Under the pieces are notes generated by a model that ran no database searches, was not told where the DNA came from, and saw nothing but the letters and a program-made list of their open reading frames with translations. Shown here piece by piece: positions 34,576-44,791 of a stretch of DNA of 64,000 nucleotides. The translations under genes and the position numbers were made by a program. The DNA is taken from contig JBHGNT010000001.1 of the NCBI GenBank assembly GCA_043228905.1, positions 19,778,001 to 19,842,000 of the forward strand. The letters are read 5' to 3'. Each line of letters begins with the position of its first letter. The stretch's first letter is position 1. The stretch comes from Azolla caroliniana (Eukaryota; Polypodiophyta).

Positions 34576-35274
34576 TGTCGTAGTGTGAATCACACACTAT
34601 GTGAAATATGTAAAATACTATATCCAATTTAAAGTACGCATAATAAATAAAATAAAATATTAAAAATATTTATTACGTGCATAGGGCAAGATTCAAACCT
34701 TGTACCTCCACATAGACAAACCCCAACCTTACCATTGTACTAACTTATCCTAAGTGTTCTAAATATAGATTTAATGCACATAAGACCTTTATTTATGCCT
34801 ACCTTTAAAAGGTAAGCCATGCATTTTTTAGAATGCGTGAATACTTTATTTATAAGAAAAATGTACACCAATAAAAAATGACTCGTGCACATCTAGTGAG
34901 CATGAGCACTATATTTAGGAAATAAAAGCATAGTGTAAAAAGGCAACTCATGCACATTTAGTGTGCATGAACACTTTAGAAAAAGCATGAAGCTATGCTT
35001 AGCCTCTTCCATCTAAGGAGGAGAGAAAGATGTATGGGGGGTTGTTGCTTATTTTACAAGGGTGGATTAATATAATATAATCGTGGGATTCACGAATTTG
35101 CTAACTATTTTTTCTCTCTTAATCTGAGTAATCACTAATACACTATACTCGTGGGATTCACGAGTTTTTCATATCTTTCTTTCTTACAATATATTTCATA
35201 TTCTTAATTTCCTTAGAATTTTCTTTTGTCCTAGTCCAAAAACCTCAGTGGTTCCCACCCGATTCACGCAACGA
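34576..35274 (+). repeat. 3' LTR of element I
   Basis: It starts TGTCGTAGTGTG after the G-rich tract at 34557-34575. The right end is placed near 35274 by likeness to the J LTR end (cgattcacgcaacga against cgaatcttcgcgaca) and by the resumption of element C. At about 34678-34745 it carries an antisense tRNA-like module (gcaagattcaaacc). The remainder is AT-rich. Confidence 0.7.
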
Positions 35275-35850
35275 TCTGGAGCCGAAAGGCATGAGAGCGG
35301 TGAAGTTTATACTCAAGTACTTAAAAGGCACCTCAGGGGTGTGCCTAGGGTATGGTGTTGGAAAACCTGAGGTGGAAGGTTTTATCGACTCGGACCTGTC
35401 GGGAGATGTAGAATCAACCTGATCCACGTCAAGGTACGTAATGACCTATGGAGGGGGAGCAACGTCGTGGCAATAACGACTACAGAAGTCTGTAGCCTTG
35501 TCGATTACAGAGGCAGAGTATATGGCAGCGGTAGAGGCCGGCAAAGAGCTGATCTGGATGAGAAATTTTCTCAACGAGCTAGGGATGAAGCAGAGGGAGT
35601 TCTTGCTTCACTGTGATAGCCAGAGTGCCATACATCTTGCCAAGAATGCCGCATATCACTCCTGGACCAAGCACATATGGAGAAGGTATCACTAGTTGCG
35701 GGAGAAAGTCGAAGAAGAAGAGTTTACACTTGTGAAGATCCACATGGATAACAATGAATCTGACATGCTCACAAAGAACCTACCTATGGACAAACTTAGA
35801 GTATGTCAATAGAAGACAAGATTGACTGACTCCCTCCCACAAGAGTGAAG
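35275..35850 (+). pseudogene. Element C RT end and RNase H
   Basis: RAVKFILKYLKGTSGVCLGYG is the RT/RNase H boundary. Then come RNase H SITEAEYMAAVEAGKELIW, HCDSQSAIHLAKNAAYHS and SDMLTKNLPMDKLRV, with four stops, including TGA for the Trp or Arg of ESTxSTS and TAG in RRYHxL. It ends LPQE, 10 bases before the 3' LTR. Confidence 0.88.
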
Positions 35851-35858
35851 GGGGAGTT

Positions 35859-36414
35859 TTTTAGGGGATATGTCCCTCCAGTGGGAGGAACCGACTGTTT
35901 GAAAGTAGTCAATAGTCGAAGGAACTGACTGTTCGAAAATAGCCGACAATCGAAGAGTCGACAACAAAGAATCGATTCTTTAAACAGATTGATTATTATT
36001 ATTATTATAGTAATAATAATAGTAATGATATGTAGCAGTGACTACAATTGTAAATAGTCCATACGATGTATTAGTATAAATACATCTAGGGCAAACATAG
36101 TAAGTAGAGGACAACAAAAGTGTGCGTAACAGAGATGCAGAGAGAAGGAGAGAGAGAGAGAGAGCCATAGAGAGTGGTGCCATAGCTGGGTGCGTAACAA
36201 CAGACACCAAGAACCCTGTGTGGGTGATACACTCGGAAGGAGTGTTGTAATCTCTGTTTTGTACATCTATTGTATAATGAAGTTTTTGCTCTCTCGTGGT
36301 TTTCTCCCGTTTTAGGGTTTCCACATAAATCTCTATGTATTGTGTCGTTGTGTGCATGTGTTGTGTATTTTCAACATCGTTTGATCTTGTGGTTTTATGA
36401 ATCGATTCTCAACA
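35859..36414 (+). repeat. 3' LTR of element C
   Basis: 556 bp. The PPT agtgaagggggagt precedes it. TATTAGTATAAATAC is near 36070 and an (AG)n run near 36147-36162. It ends CTCAACA beside the taatg duplication. Confidence 0.88.
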
Positions 36415-36646
36415 TAATGATGGGCCATATACTCGTTGTTGCCGAGATGACTGATAGGGTTCTTTTCTCTAGATGAGCATAGAAGTTTTTCGCTTGCTGA
36501 TGTGAGCACCTTCTTTACGCCGGGTTTCCGCATGATGGGTACACCAAACTCATTGTCTAGTGAGCGAGCCGACACATCCGAATCACTGTCGACGGGATGG
36601 TCGACTTCGTATTCGAGCATCTTACCTTTGCCTTTGTCCAATTTCG

Positions 36647-37242
36647 TGATGGGACTCAGTCGTCAATCCACAATAGATTCACTATAAGGTACTCAACATA
36701 GAACAGAAAATAGCAAGATGGACAGAAAGTACAGTGCATTGACTTACGTGGAAACCCTAAAATGGGAGAAAACCACTGGAGAACACGAGTTCACTATACA
36801 GTGGATGTACAAGGGAGAAGATTATAACACTCTTGACTATGGAGCGTATAAGCCTCACAGGGCTCTTGGCATCTGTTGTTACGAACACAACTATGCCATC
36901 GCTCTCACGCTCTTCTCTCTCTCTGTCTCTCACTTTGTGTCTCTCTATGAGAACAGAGACTAATCGCTTATTCTGTTCAACACTAACTATGTTTTTTCCC
37001 TAGATGTATTTATACTAATACATCATATGGGTTATTTACAAGTGTAGCCCCTACCACACATCGTTACTACTACTATTATTATTATTACAATAATAGTAAT
37101 CGACAATTAATCAGCGGAATCCCTACTGCCGACTCTTCGACTCTCGGTTCTTGACCCGAACAGTGGGTTCCTTGTCTTTGACTGTCGTCTCTTCTAGGCC
37201 CAAACAGTTGTCTCCTCCCATTGGAGGGACATATTCCCAACA
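36647..37242 (-). repeat. 3' LTR of element K
   Basis: 596 bp, TGTTGGGAATATGTCCC on the coding strand. The PPT (aatgaagggggagtt) follows at 37243-37257. Confidence 0.9.
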
Positions 37243-37252
37243 AACTCCCCCT

Positions 37253-40170
37253 TCATTCTTGTGGGAGGAAATTGGTTAGTTTTGTCTTCTGTTGACAGAC
37301 TTTGAGTCTGTCCATCGGCAGGTTCTTTGTCAACATGTCGGATCCATTGTCATTAGTATGGATCTTCATGAGGGTAAACTCTACTTTTTCGACTTTCTCC
37401 CTCAACCAGTGATACCTTATCTGTATATGCTTGGTCTGAGAGTGGTACGCGGCAGGCATTCTTTACTAGATGTATGGCACTCTAGCGGTCACAATGAAGG
37501 AAGAACTCCCTTTGCTTCATCCCCAACTCACTGAGAAATTTTCTCATCCAAATTAGCTCTTTGCCAGCCTCGAGAATGGGTTTTTTCGACACCATACCTT
37601 AGGCATAACCCCAAGGTGCCTTTTAAGTACCTGAATATCCATTTCACCGCTGCCCAATGTTCTCTTCCTGGATTACTCATGTATCGGCTTACTATTCCCA
37701 CAACAAAATCTATGTCTGGTCTCATGCAGACCATAACATACATTAGACTGCCGATGGCTGAGGCATATGGTACTTTCCTCATCTCATTCTTTTCTTTCTC
37801 CCCTCTCAGGCATTGCTTAGCATTTAATTTGCAATTGGTCAGCAACACAGAGCCGATCGGCTATGCTTCCGACATGTTGAACCTTTCTAAGATCTTTGTC
37901 ACATACTTCTGTTGTGACAACCACAACACTTGCTTAGTCCTATTTCAAACTATGTATCTATTTAGCTGGTCCAAGATCTTTCATGGCAAACGATTTGCCT
38001 AGGGCTTTCATAAAGCTCCCGATCTTCCTTGTATCTTGACCGACTATCAACATGTCATCTACATATAATAAGAGAATCAAGAAATCACCTTCTTCATACC
38101 TTTTGACAAACATATAGTGATCAACCTTTGTTTTCTGGAACCGATGTTCTATCATGAAGGATTCAAACTTCTTGTACCATTGGTGTGGAGCTTGCTTCAG
38201 ACCATACAAGCTTTTCTTTAGTCGACACATTAGGTCCTCTTTCCCTTTCTCCTTAAAGTCTTCAAGCTGTTGCATGTAAATCTCTTCATCCAACTCCCCA
38301 TGCAAGAATGTTGTTTTGACATCCAATCTCTAGGTTCATGCTGGTAACTATGCTCAGAACAATTCAGATGGATGTCATCTTCAGGACTAGTGGGAAAATC
38401 TCGTCGAAGTCGACACTCTTTCTCTGTTGGAACCCCTTCACCACTATGTGGGCTTTATATCTAGGCACGTTGTCGACTTCTCTAGTCTTCACCTTATCAT
38501 TCAAGAGGATGTATTGATAGGCATATGTTGGGTGCTCTTCTCTCTCTAAGAGGATATCTCCTTCCATTCGCCATTGGCTCCAGCTTAGATGTCTCTGCTA
38601 ACTCTTCTCTCGGCTCGGGTTCATTCATGTCGATCGGTTGTTGGATGTCCACTAAATCCGATTCGTATTCTTCAATCGACTTCAATAGGTTCGTCGACTC
38701 CGAATCATGGGTCGGTTGCTTTGAGTCGATAGAATCCAATTTAGCTCTTCCTTCTAGCTGTCTCCGATTAGCCGACTGTGCCAGTTCAGCTGGTCTTAGG
38801 GTGGTAGTCAAGGGCGACTAGGGAGTAATTTCCGACTTCTGTTTCTTCCAGGCCTCGATTGTTTTGTCTTCCAAGAAAACTATGTCCCGACTCCTCACTA
38901 CCATCTTGTCTACTAGGTCCCATAGCCTGTAACTGAACTCATCTTGAGAGCATCCCATGAATATGCATGGTTTCGACTAACCGTCGAGCTTCACCCTCTG
39001 ATCCTTAGCCACATGCATATACACCAAGCATCTGAACACCCTTAGGTGTCGATAGGAGACATCCTTTCCTATCGACACCCTTTGTGAGACATCACCTTTT
39101 AGTGGTACTGAGGGGGACATGTTGATCAGGTAAACCGTTGTGTACATCGCCTCAACCCAATACGATTTCGGCAGTTTAGCATGAGAGAGTATGCTCCTTA
39201 CTCTCTCCATGATTGTTTGATTAATCCTCTCTGCAAGCCCATTCAACTCAAGGGTCTTTGGTATAGTGTATTCGAATCAAATGCCTTGGTCCTTGCAGTA
39301 TTCCTCAAACTGCCCTTTATATTCGCCCCCATTGTCAGTTCAGACAACCTTAAGCTCCCGACTTGACTCCCGTTTAGCTCTTCCCTAGAAATCCTTGAAG
39401 AATGGAAGTACTTGATCCTTTGACTTTAGTACGAAGACCCATGTCTTCCGACTATAGTTTCACCTCCATGCAATGGTGCATCTACATAGCACACGTCGGT
39501 GTGCACTAGTTCCAACACAACTTTTCTTTTGCTTGGTGGTCTCGTGTGGAATGCTGCTTTGTTCTTCTTACCAACAAAGTAGTCGACACACTTCTCTAGG
39601 TGCACTCCCTTGACTTCAGGTAGAAGCTTCTGGTCAGCTAATAGATGCATTCCTTTCTCGCTCATGTGACCAAGCCTCTTATGCCATAACTCCCTGCTCG
39701 AGTCGGTTGCCAAATTTACTTTCGACTTGCCTAGTCGAGCATGCATCATATACAATGTGCCTTGTTTTTGTGCTCGGGCCACTATCATATTTCCTCAGCA
39801 GAACCTCCACTTGTCGTTCCGAAAACTACCATTGTAGCCTTCGTCATCTAATCTTCCACTTGATATTAGGTTCAACCTGATATCGGGGACATGTCAAACT
39901 TCCTTAAGAGTCAACCGACACCCTGTCGACGTTGTGAAGCAGACACTTCCGACTCCGGCTATCTTGCACTGTCCATTGTCACCCATCTTTACATGACCAT
40001 GGTCCTCGGCTATGTAAGTCAAGAAATACTCTGTCGACGGAGTTATATGGAAAGATGCACTGGAGTCGATCACCCAAGTGCATTCTTCACTAGCTAGGTT
40101 TGCACTTGTCTATTCACAGAGGAACAAAAGTTCTTCATTACTCGTAGCAATGGCCGAAGAGCCCTTTTCA
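37253..40170 (-). pseudogene. Element K Pol
   Basis: Protease at about 40075 reads VIDSSASFHITP, with Gly changed to Ser. Pre-integrase has HKRLGHMSEKGM and VDYFVGKKN. The integrase is broken but shows NGLAERINQTIMERV (39246) and SPSVPLKGDVSQRV. A frameshifted linker follows, then RT VDFDEIFPLVLKMTSI, MDVKTTFLHGELDEEIYMQ, SLYGLKQAPHQWYKK and an intact YVDDMLIVG (about 38060), LMYVMVCMRPDIDFVVG, and RNase H AAYHSQTKHIQIRYHWLRE with part of its N-terminus deleted (near 37540). It ends LPQE with no tail. Confidence 0.88.
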
Positions 40171-40189
40171 ACTTGAATCTTCCTGGGTT

Positions 40190-40975
40190 CGACATTATTA
40201 CCGACACTCTTGTCCTTCTTAAGATGTCGTCAGTCCTTTTGGAAATGTCCAGGCATTCCACAATAAAAGCATGTTAGCTTACCTCTGGACTTCGATCTCG
40301 CTTGGGACTTTTCCCTTCTTTGTGGACTCCTTTGCCGGTTCCTTCCTTTGTCCGAATGTTGTATCACGTTCACATCTGCCTGGGACAGAACACCCTTGTC
40401 CTTCCTCCTCATCTCCTCGTTCAAGATACTTCTCTTTACCACTTGTAGATATAGGCTCTCTTCTTGGCACGAGGTGCTGAGAGTCACCACTAGATTCTCC
40501 CAACAATCCGGCAAGGTGCATAGTAGCAGGATGGCTTACATTGCATCCTCAAGGGGGAACTTGGTTGCTGCAAGTTGATTTACGTACCCCATGACTATGT
40601 TGATGTGTTCAACAATGCTCTCACCGTCTTTGTATGTCAGCCGTACGATCTTTCTCATCAATGAGGTTTTATTAAGGGCATTCTTCCTCTTGACATATAG
40701 AACTGACAACTTCTACCACATCTCGTCAGCATTCGTGTCGTTCACCACATGCTGAAGGACACTTACATCGATGCACACTGTCAGATCGTTGTCACCGCCT
40801 TTTTGTTAAGAAGTTTCCATTCTGATTGTAATACCCCCATGTGTATTTTTGCTCTGTCGATCGGCTCTTACAAATCTTTGACGATGAGAAGGTCTTCCAT
40901 CTTAATCTTCCAGACCGCAAAGTTTTGAGAGTTTAGAACTATCATACTTGGGAAGCCACTAACACCTCGTTCCAT
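40190..40975 (-). pseudogene. Element K Gag
   Basis: The start ATG at 40975 (MERGVSGFPSMIVLNSQNF) lies five bases from solo LTR L. The VWKIKMEDLLIVKDL block is followed by a stop and degenerate sequence. LPDCWENLVVTLSTS resumes at 40514, and the CFYCGMPGHFQKD knuckle lies near 40250. Confidence 0.82.
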
Positions 40976-40980
40976 GCTTG

Positions 40981-41743
40981 TGTTGGGAAACAGGTCCCTC
41001 CGGATGGGAAGGAAGAAGAACAGTGCCGAAGAAGAACAGGTCCCTCCGAAACCGTATGAGGAGGACCCGGCTACGGAGAGCCGGATGGTGCAGGCCCAGT
41101 ATGAACCGGATGAGGAGTACTCGGCTACGGAGAGCCGGATGGTGTAGGCCCGGTATGAACCGGATGAGGAGGACCCGGCTACGGAGAGCAGGATGGTGCA
41201 GGCCCGGTATGAACCGGATGAGGAGTACCCGGCTACGGAGAGCCGGATGGTACTGACCCGGTGAGAACCGGATGAAGAGACATATTCGTAAATATGTTTC
41301 TGAGATCCCATCGAGGCTACATTTGTAAATAGTCGAAAAGTCATATTAGTATAAATATGACTTAGGGCAAACTTTTAGTAACTGTTGTTATTGTCATTTT
41401 TCTTTGTTGGTGCAAGAAGAAGAGAGAGCACGTAATAGTGTATAGAGAGAGAGAGAGAGAAAGAGGTCGTTGCCTCTGTTGTAACCGCCGCGTGTGGCGA
41501 AGATCTGTGAGCACGAGGTTGTTGCCTCAGTGAACTCACTGTTGTACATTCTCACATAGTGACAGTTTGCAGGCTGTGGGCTGCCGCGGTTTTTCCCCTA
41601 GTTTGGGGTTTTCCACGTAAACCTCCTGTGTATTATTATTTTTCCTCTCCACTGTGTCGTGCATTTGTTTCCCGTTTTCTGCGTATGAAAAGAAGCTCGG
41701 TTGTGGCCGAGCGTTGGACATAAGGAGCCTTGAGTTCCCGTCA
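40981..41743 (+). mobile_element. Solo LTR L (family A) with a 54-bp tandem array
   Basis: 763 bp from TGTTGGGAAACAGG to CCCGTCA, with perfect target duplication gcttg at 40976-40980 and 41744-41748. No internal sequence is present, so this is a solo LTR from recombination. 41055-41270 holds about four copies of a 54-bp unit (ccggatgagg, ctacggagagccgg, tggtgcaggcccgg), making it the longest family-A LTR here. TATAAATA lies near 41350, followed by a (GA)n run near 41446-41460. Confidence 0.93.
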
Positions 41744-41756
41744 GCTTGCACCTCAC

Positions 41757-41768
41757 ACTTTGATACCA
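41757..41768 (-). other. Primer binding site of element K
   Basis: The minus strand reads TGGTATCAAAGT, three bases inside the 5' LTR. This is the initiator tRNA-Met type with two changes. Confidence 0.82.
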
Positions 41769-41771
41769 GTC

Positions 41772-42351
41772 TGATGGGATTGAGTGGTCAATCCACAATA
41801 CATATATTGAAAGGTACTCAACACAGAATAGAAAACAACAAGATGAACAGAAAGTATAGTGCATAGATTTACGTGGAAACCCTAAAATGGGAGAACACGA
41901 CTTCACTATACAGTGGATGTACAAGGGAGAAGATTACAACACTCTCGACTATGGAGTGTATAAGCCTTACATGGCTCTTGGCGTCTGCTGTGACGAACAC
42001 AACTATGACGCCGCTCTCACACTCTTCTCTCTCTTTGTCTCTCACTTTGTGTCTCTCTTTGAGCACAGAGACTAATTGCTTATTCTGTTCAACACTACCT
42101 ATGTTTTTGCCCTAGATGTATTTATACTCATACATTATATAGGCTATTTAGAAGTGTAGCCCCCACTACACATCCTTACAATTATTATTATTACAATAAT
42201 AATAATTGATAGTTAATCAACCAACTCCCTACTGTCAACTCTTCGATTCTTGGTACTCGACTTGAATAGTTGGCTCCTCCTTGTCTTCGACTGTCATCTC
42301 TTCTAGGCCCGAACAGTCGACTCCTCCCACTAAAGGGACATATTCCCAACA
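41772..42351 (-). repeat. 5' LTR of element K
   Basis: 580 bp, paired with 36647-37242. A TATAAATA-like box lies on the minus strand near 42120 and a (CT)n-like run near 42010. Confidence 0.9.
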
Positions 42352-42412
42352 TTTTGGACTTGGCCGCAACACGCTTTGGTCGCATGGAGGCTCATGTGGG
42401 CCACTTAGTGTT

Positions 42413-44257
42413 GTTGGGGTGGGGGGTGAAGCCATTCGGGGGTGAAGCCTAGAATGGCTTCAACCCCCTCCCAAGGGGGTTAAGTTCGAGAGAGAGCTAG
42501 AGAGAAAGACAAATACAAAATGACACCAAAATGAGAGGGAAAAAGTTATATTCATTACATACCCCATAGGGGGTTTATATAATACATCCAATGGAATGGT
42601 TACATGACCGTTATAAATAAGATCGCTACACATTCTTGTACTCGTGCTTATAATTGTGCATGTGTCCATACACATACTCATTCTCACACACTCATTTATT
42701 TTACACATACACATCAACCACATCATTACACCTACCCTTATGCTTCCCTGTATATTCTTACGGGTAACACATGGCACGCTTGTGGGATAGTGCATTGCAC
42801 GGTGAACCCACTCGCCATGGCAACTCTTCTCGACCGGGTTTCCATCAGTCATCTCAACGGTCGGAAATCCCTCAACCGGATCACTGCTCTACGATCGATA
42901 ACTTCGATTGGAGCTTTGCTTGACTCAAACCTTCTTGTTCAGTCAGCAAAAGTCGCGATTGGATCATACACCAATTGGCTAGTTCAATGTGGCATGGGTC
43001 ATGAAATCATGTTGTGTGTTTGTGTATTCTTTTTTTCATCATGTGAAGTGAGTTACATATTTTTTACCCTCTGGTCTTTAAAATTTTGTGCTCGGGTTTT
43101 TTTTTGTTTTTTTTTTAAATAAAAATAAAAATAAATTTATTGCCCTCCGACGTTTGAAAATTCCTCTCATGGCCTCACGCTTTTGGAATTTCGTTGTCTA
43201 CCCTCTGGTTTTTGAAATTCATCTGTATACCCTTGTCTTTTTTTAAATTTACTCTCATGCCCTTCTTTATATTTCTTCTCTCCTCTTTTCTAAAATTTGG
43301 TCAATTTCTTCTTGGTCTTCTCTTTTCTCTGTTTGTCTATCTTCTTCTTCTCTTGTTGTCTGCATCCTTTTGTCTTCTTCCATGTACCTTCTCCTTTTTT
43401 TTACTTAATTCTTCTTGGCTCTTCTTCTTCCATCTGCCGTTTCTAGCCCGTTCCCACCTGTGCTTGTCCCTCTATCTGTGAGTCGCCTCTGTTTCCCTGC
43501 CGCCGACTGTGTAACTGATAGGCCAGCTCTGTCCGTGGCCATCTGTCTGATCTATAGGTCATCTTTGTCTGACGGGTCGCTTGGTCATTCCTAGATTGTC
43601 TCGTGGCAATCATTCGGCCGCTTCTTCGCCCGAGATCAGTTTCTCAAAGATTTCTTGGTTGTGTGTCTCGACTGCGCGTCTTGGCCACACTCTTGGCCAT
43701 GCGTCTCTTGCCGGTTTGGTTGTGGCTATGCAACAACTAGCTATGTTTGGGGCCATCTTAGTCCGGCCAACATGTGTGCCCAGTTCTTAGAGGAAGCTTT
43801 GCCATTGTTATTGAGAAAGACTCTTCTCCATCACAGTGTAGAAGGCAGTACTGAGATCTCCATAGCAAGCTGGCTATCACACAAAATGTCCACACACAAT
43901 ATCACACTCTCTAACACAAAAGCACACTCTCTAACAAAGAGACACATAGAAGAGTGAGGGATTAGCAATGGAGAGGGAGAGTGCGGCATAGACTTCCTCC
44001 CAAGGGAGGGAGCTTTCAAGCTGAATGGCCATGGAAGACGTTGCTTAGATTTAGGTTTCCTTCACAATAGCAGACACCCACACAAAGAGATGCAATAAGA
44101 CATAGAGATGCAATAGAGAGGGAGGGATAAATTTCTTCTCAAAGGAGGGTCGTCCGTTCGGGCGTACCAAAAGTGTTGTTGGGGTGGAGGGTGAAGCCAT
44201 TCGGGGGTGAAGCCTAGAAAGGGGGTTAAGCTTGAGAGAGAAAGATAAATACAAAAT
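42413..44257. other. Unassigned stretch with a repeated end segment
   Basis: 42409-42480 and 44170-44232 share the same text (agtgttgttggggtgg, gtgaagccattcggggg, tgaagcctagaa, ggggttaag), so they could be the two LTR starts of a roughly 1.8-kb element, the second cut short by P. Between them I find no gag, pol or transposase. 43080-43140 is T/A-rich, 43190-43440 is a pyrimidine-rich low-complexity run, and 43850-43960 has ctctctaacacaaaag-type repeats. CTCCCAAGGGAG-like palindromes occur near 42466 and 43998. Confidence 0.45.
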
Positions 44258-44690
44258 TGTTGAGAGACAACCTCAACATTTGGTGCGAAGTACGTAGTGT
44301 AACCTAGTGCGTAGACTGGGTGCATGAAAAAGTACACACAACAGGGCCGCATCGGTTTGAAAACCGAAGAGGCCGTTAGAGCATTATTCCTCGTAAAGCA
44401 ATAAGTTTGGGAGTTTGTGTAGTCGGCTCATTTATGAGCATTCAAGTACTGTTAGTACTTGTGTCAGCTTGATTGTCAGGGATTGTATATAAGGTGCTCA
44501 CTGAGCATGAAGTGTATACACACAAAACAGAGTGTCATTATTTTGAATCTGGATTTTCTGTTGTCTGCTCTCTCTCTCTCTCTCTCCATCTCCATCTCTG
44601 CGTTTTCTGTGTTTTACTGAATTGTCTTATTCCTCCAAACTGTGTACTTTGTGTTTACGCACACGCTTCCGCACAACGTATTCTTTTACA
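44258..44690 (+). repeat. 5' LTR of element P
   Basis: 433 bp, TGTTGAGAGACAACC to TTCTTTTACA. TATATAAG is near 44486 and a (CT)n run at about 44567-44587. TGGTATCAGAGT (primer site) follows directly at 44691-44702. Confidence 0.9.
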
Positions 44691-44791
44691 TGGTATCAGA
44701 GTGCGAGGGTTGAAGTCCTCTACAGCCGACAAGAAAAGTTTGTGACGAAACAGAGTTGAAGTTCGCTTTCGGAGAAGAAAAAGACAGTACT

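Larger units (their letters stand above)
31613..35274 (+). mobile_element. Ty3/Gypsy element I, 5' truncated
   Basis: It has a pol 3' half and a 3' LTR. Gag, protease and 5' LTR are missing; it begins abruptly in the region before RT, fused to the Copia E linker. Its last bases before the LTR (a GCACAT...ATGTGC hairpin and a G-rich PPT) match those of element J, so both belong to one lineage. It has no chromodomain. Confidence 0.85.
14122..36414 (+). mobile_element. Copia retrotransposon C, ends only, filled with later elements
   Basis: The left end TGTTAGGGGATATGTCCC (14122) and right end GATTCTCAACA (36414) are flanked by the same five bases, taatg (14117-14121 and 36415-36419), so both belong to one insertion. 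Retained parts are 14122-14342 (start of the 5' LTR) and 35275-36414 (end of RT, RNase H, PPT, 3' LTR). The rest of the 5' LTR, gag, protease, integrase and most of RT are deleted or replaced by D, E, F, H, G and I. It is the same family as K. Confidence 0.75.
36647..42351 (-). mobile_element. Copia retrotransposon K (family of C), full length, holds solo LTR L
   Basis: LTRs at 36647-37242 and 41772-42351; flanks tttcg and ttttg are a target duplication with one change. The minus-strand order is LTR, primer site, gag, protease, integrase, RT, RNase H, PPT, LTR. Solo LTR L sits just upstream of the gag ATG. Without L it is about 4.9 kb. Confidence 0.92.
14109..42412 (-). mobile_element. Copia remnant M, split by elements C and K
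   Basis: Three short pieces read as one minus-strand Copia linker: 42357-42412 (LSGPHEPPCDQS), 36415-36646 (MDKGKGKMLEYEVDHP to NEYMAHH) and 14109-14121 (HYAF). The order fits the E and T family linker, and the junctions coincide with the target duplications of K (ttttg/tttcg) and C (taatg/taatg). Only about 300 bp of M remain. Everything else in this interval is later insertions. Confidence 0.7.

Noticed and set aside
40978-41256. 18-residue tandem repeat protein (RMRxTRLRRAGWC)
   Set aside because: It is the translation of the 54-bp LTR repeat, with no independent sign of coding; the array lies in U3.
41055-41270. CRISPR-like array
   Set aside because: Repeats are contiguous without unique spacers and lie in a plant retrotransposon LTR.
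43194-43481. Hydrophobic 95-codon frame rich in Phe and Leu
   Set aside because: It comes from a pyrimidine-rich low-complexity run (tttcttctc). Codon content follows base content, with no membrane-protein features beyond that.
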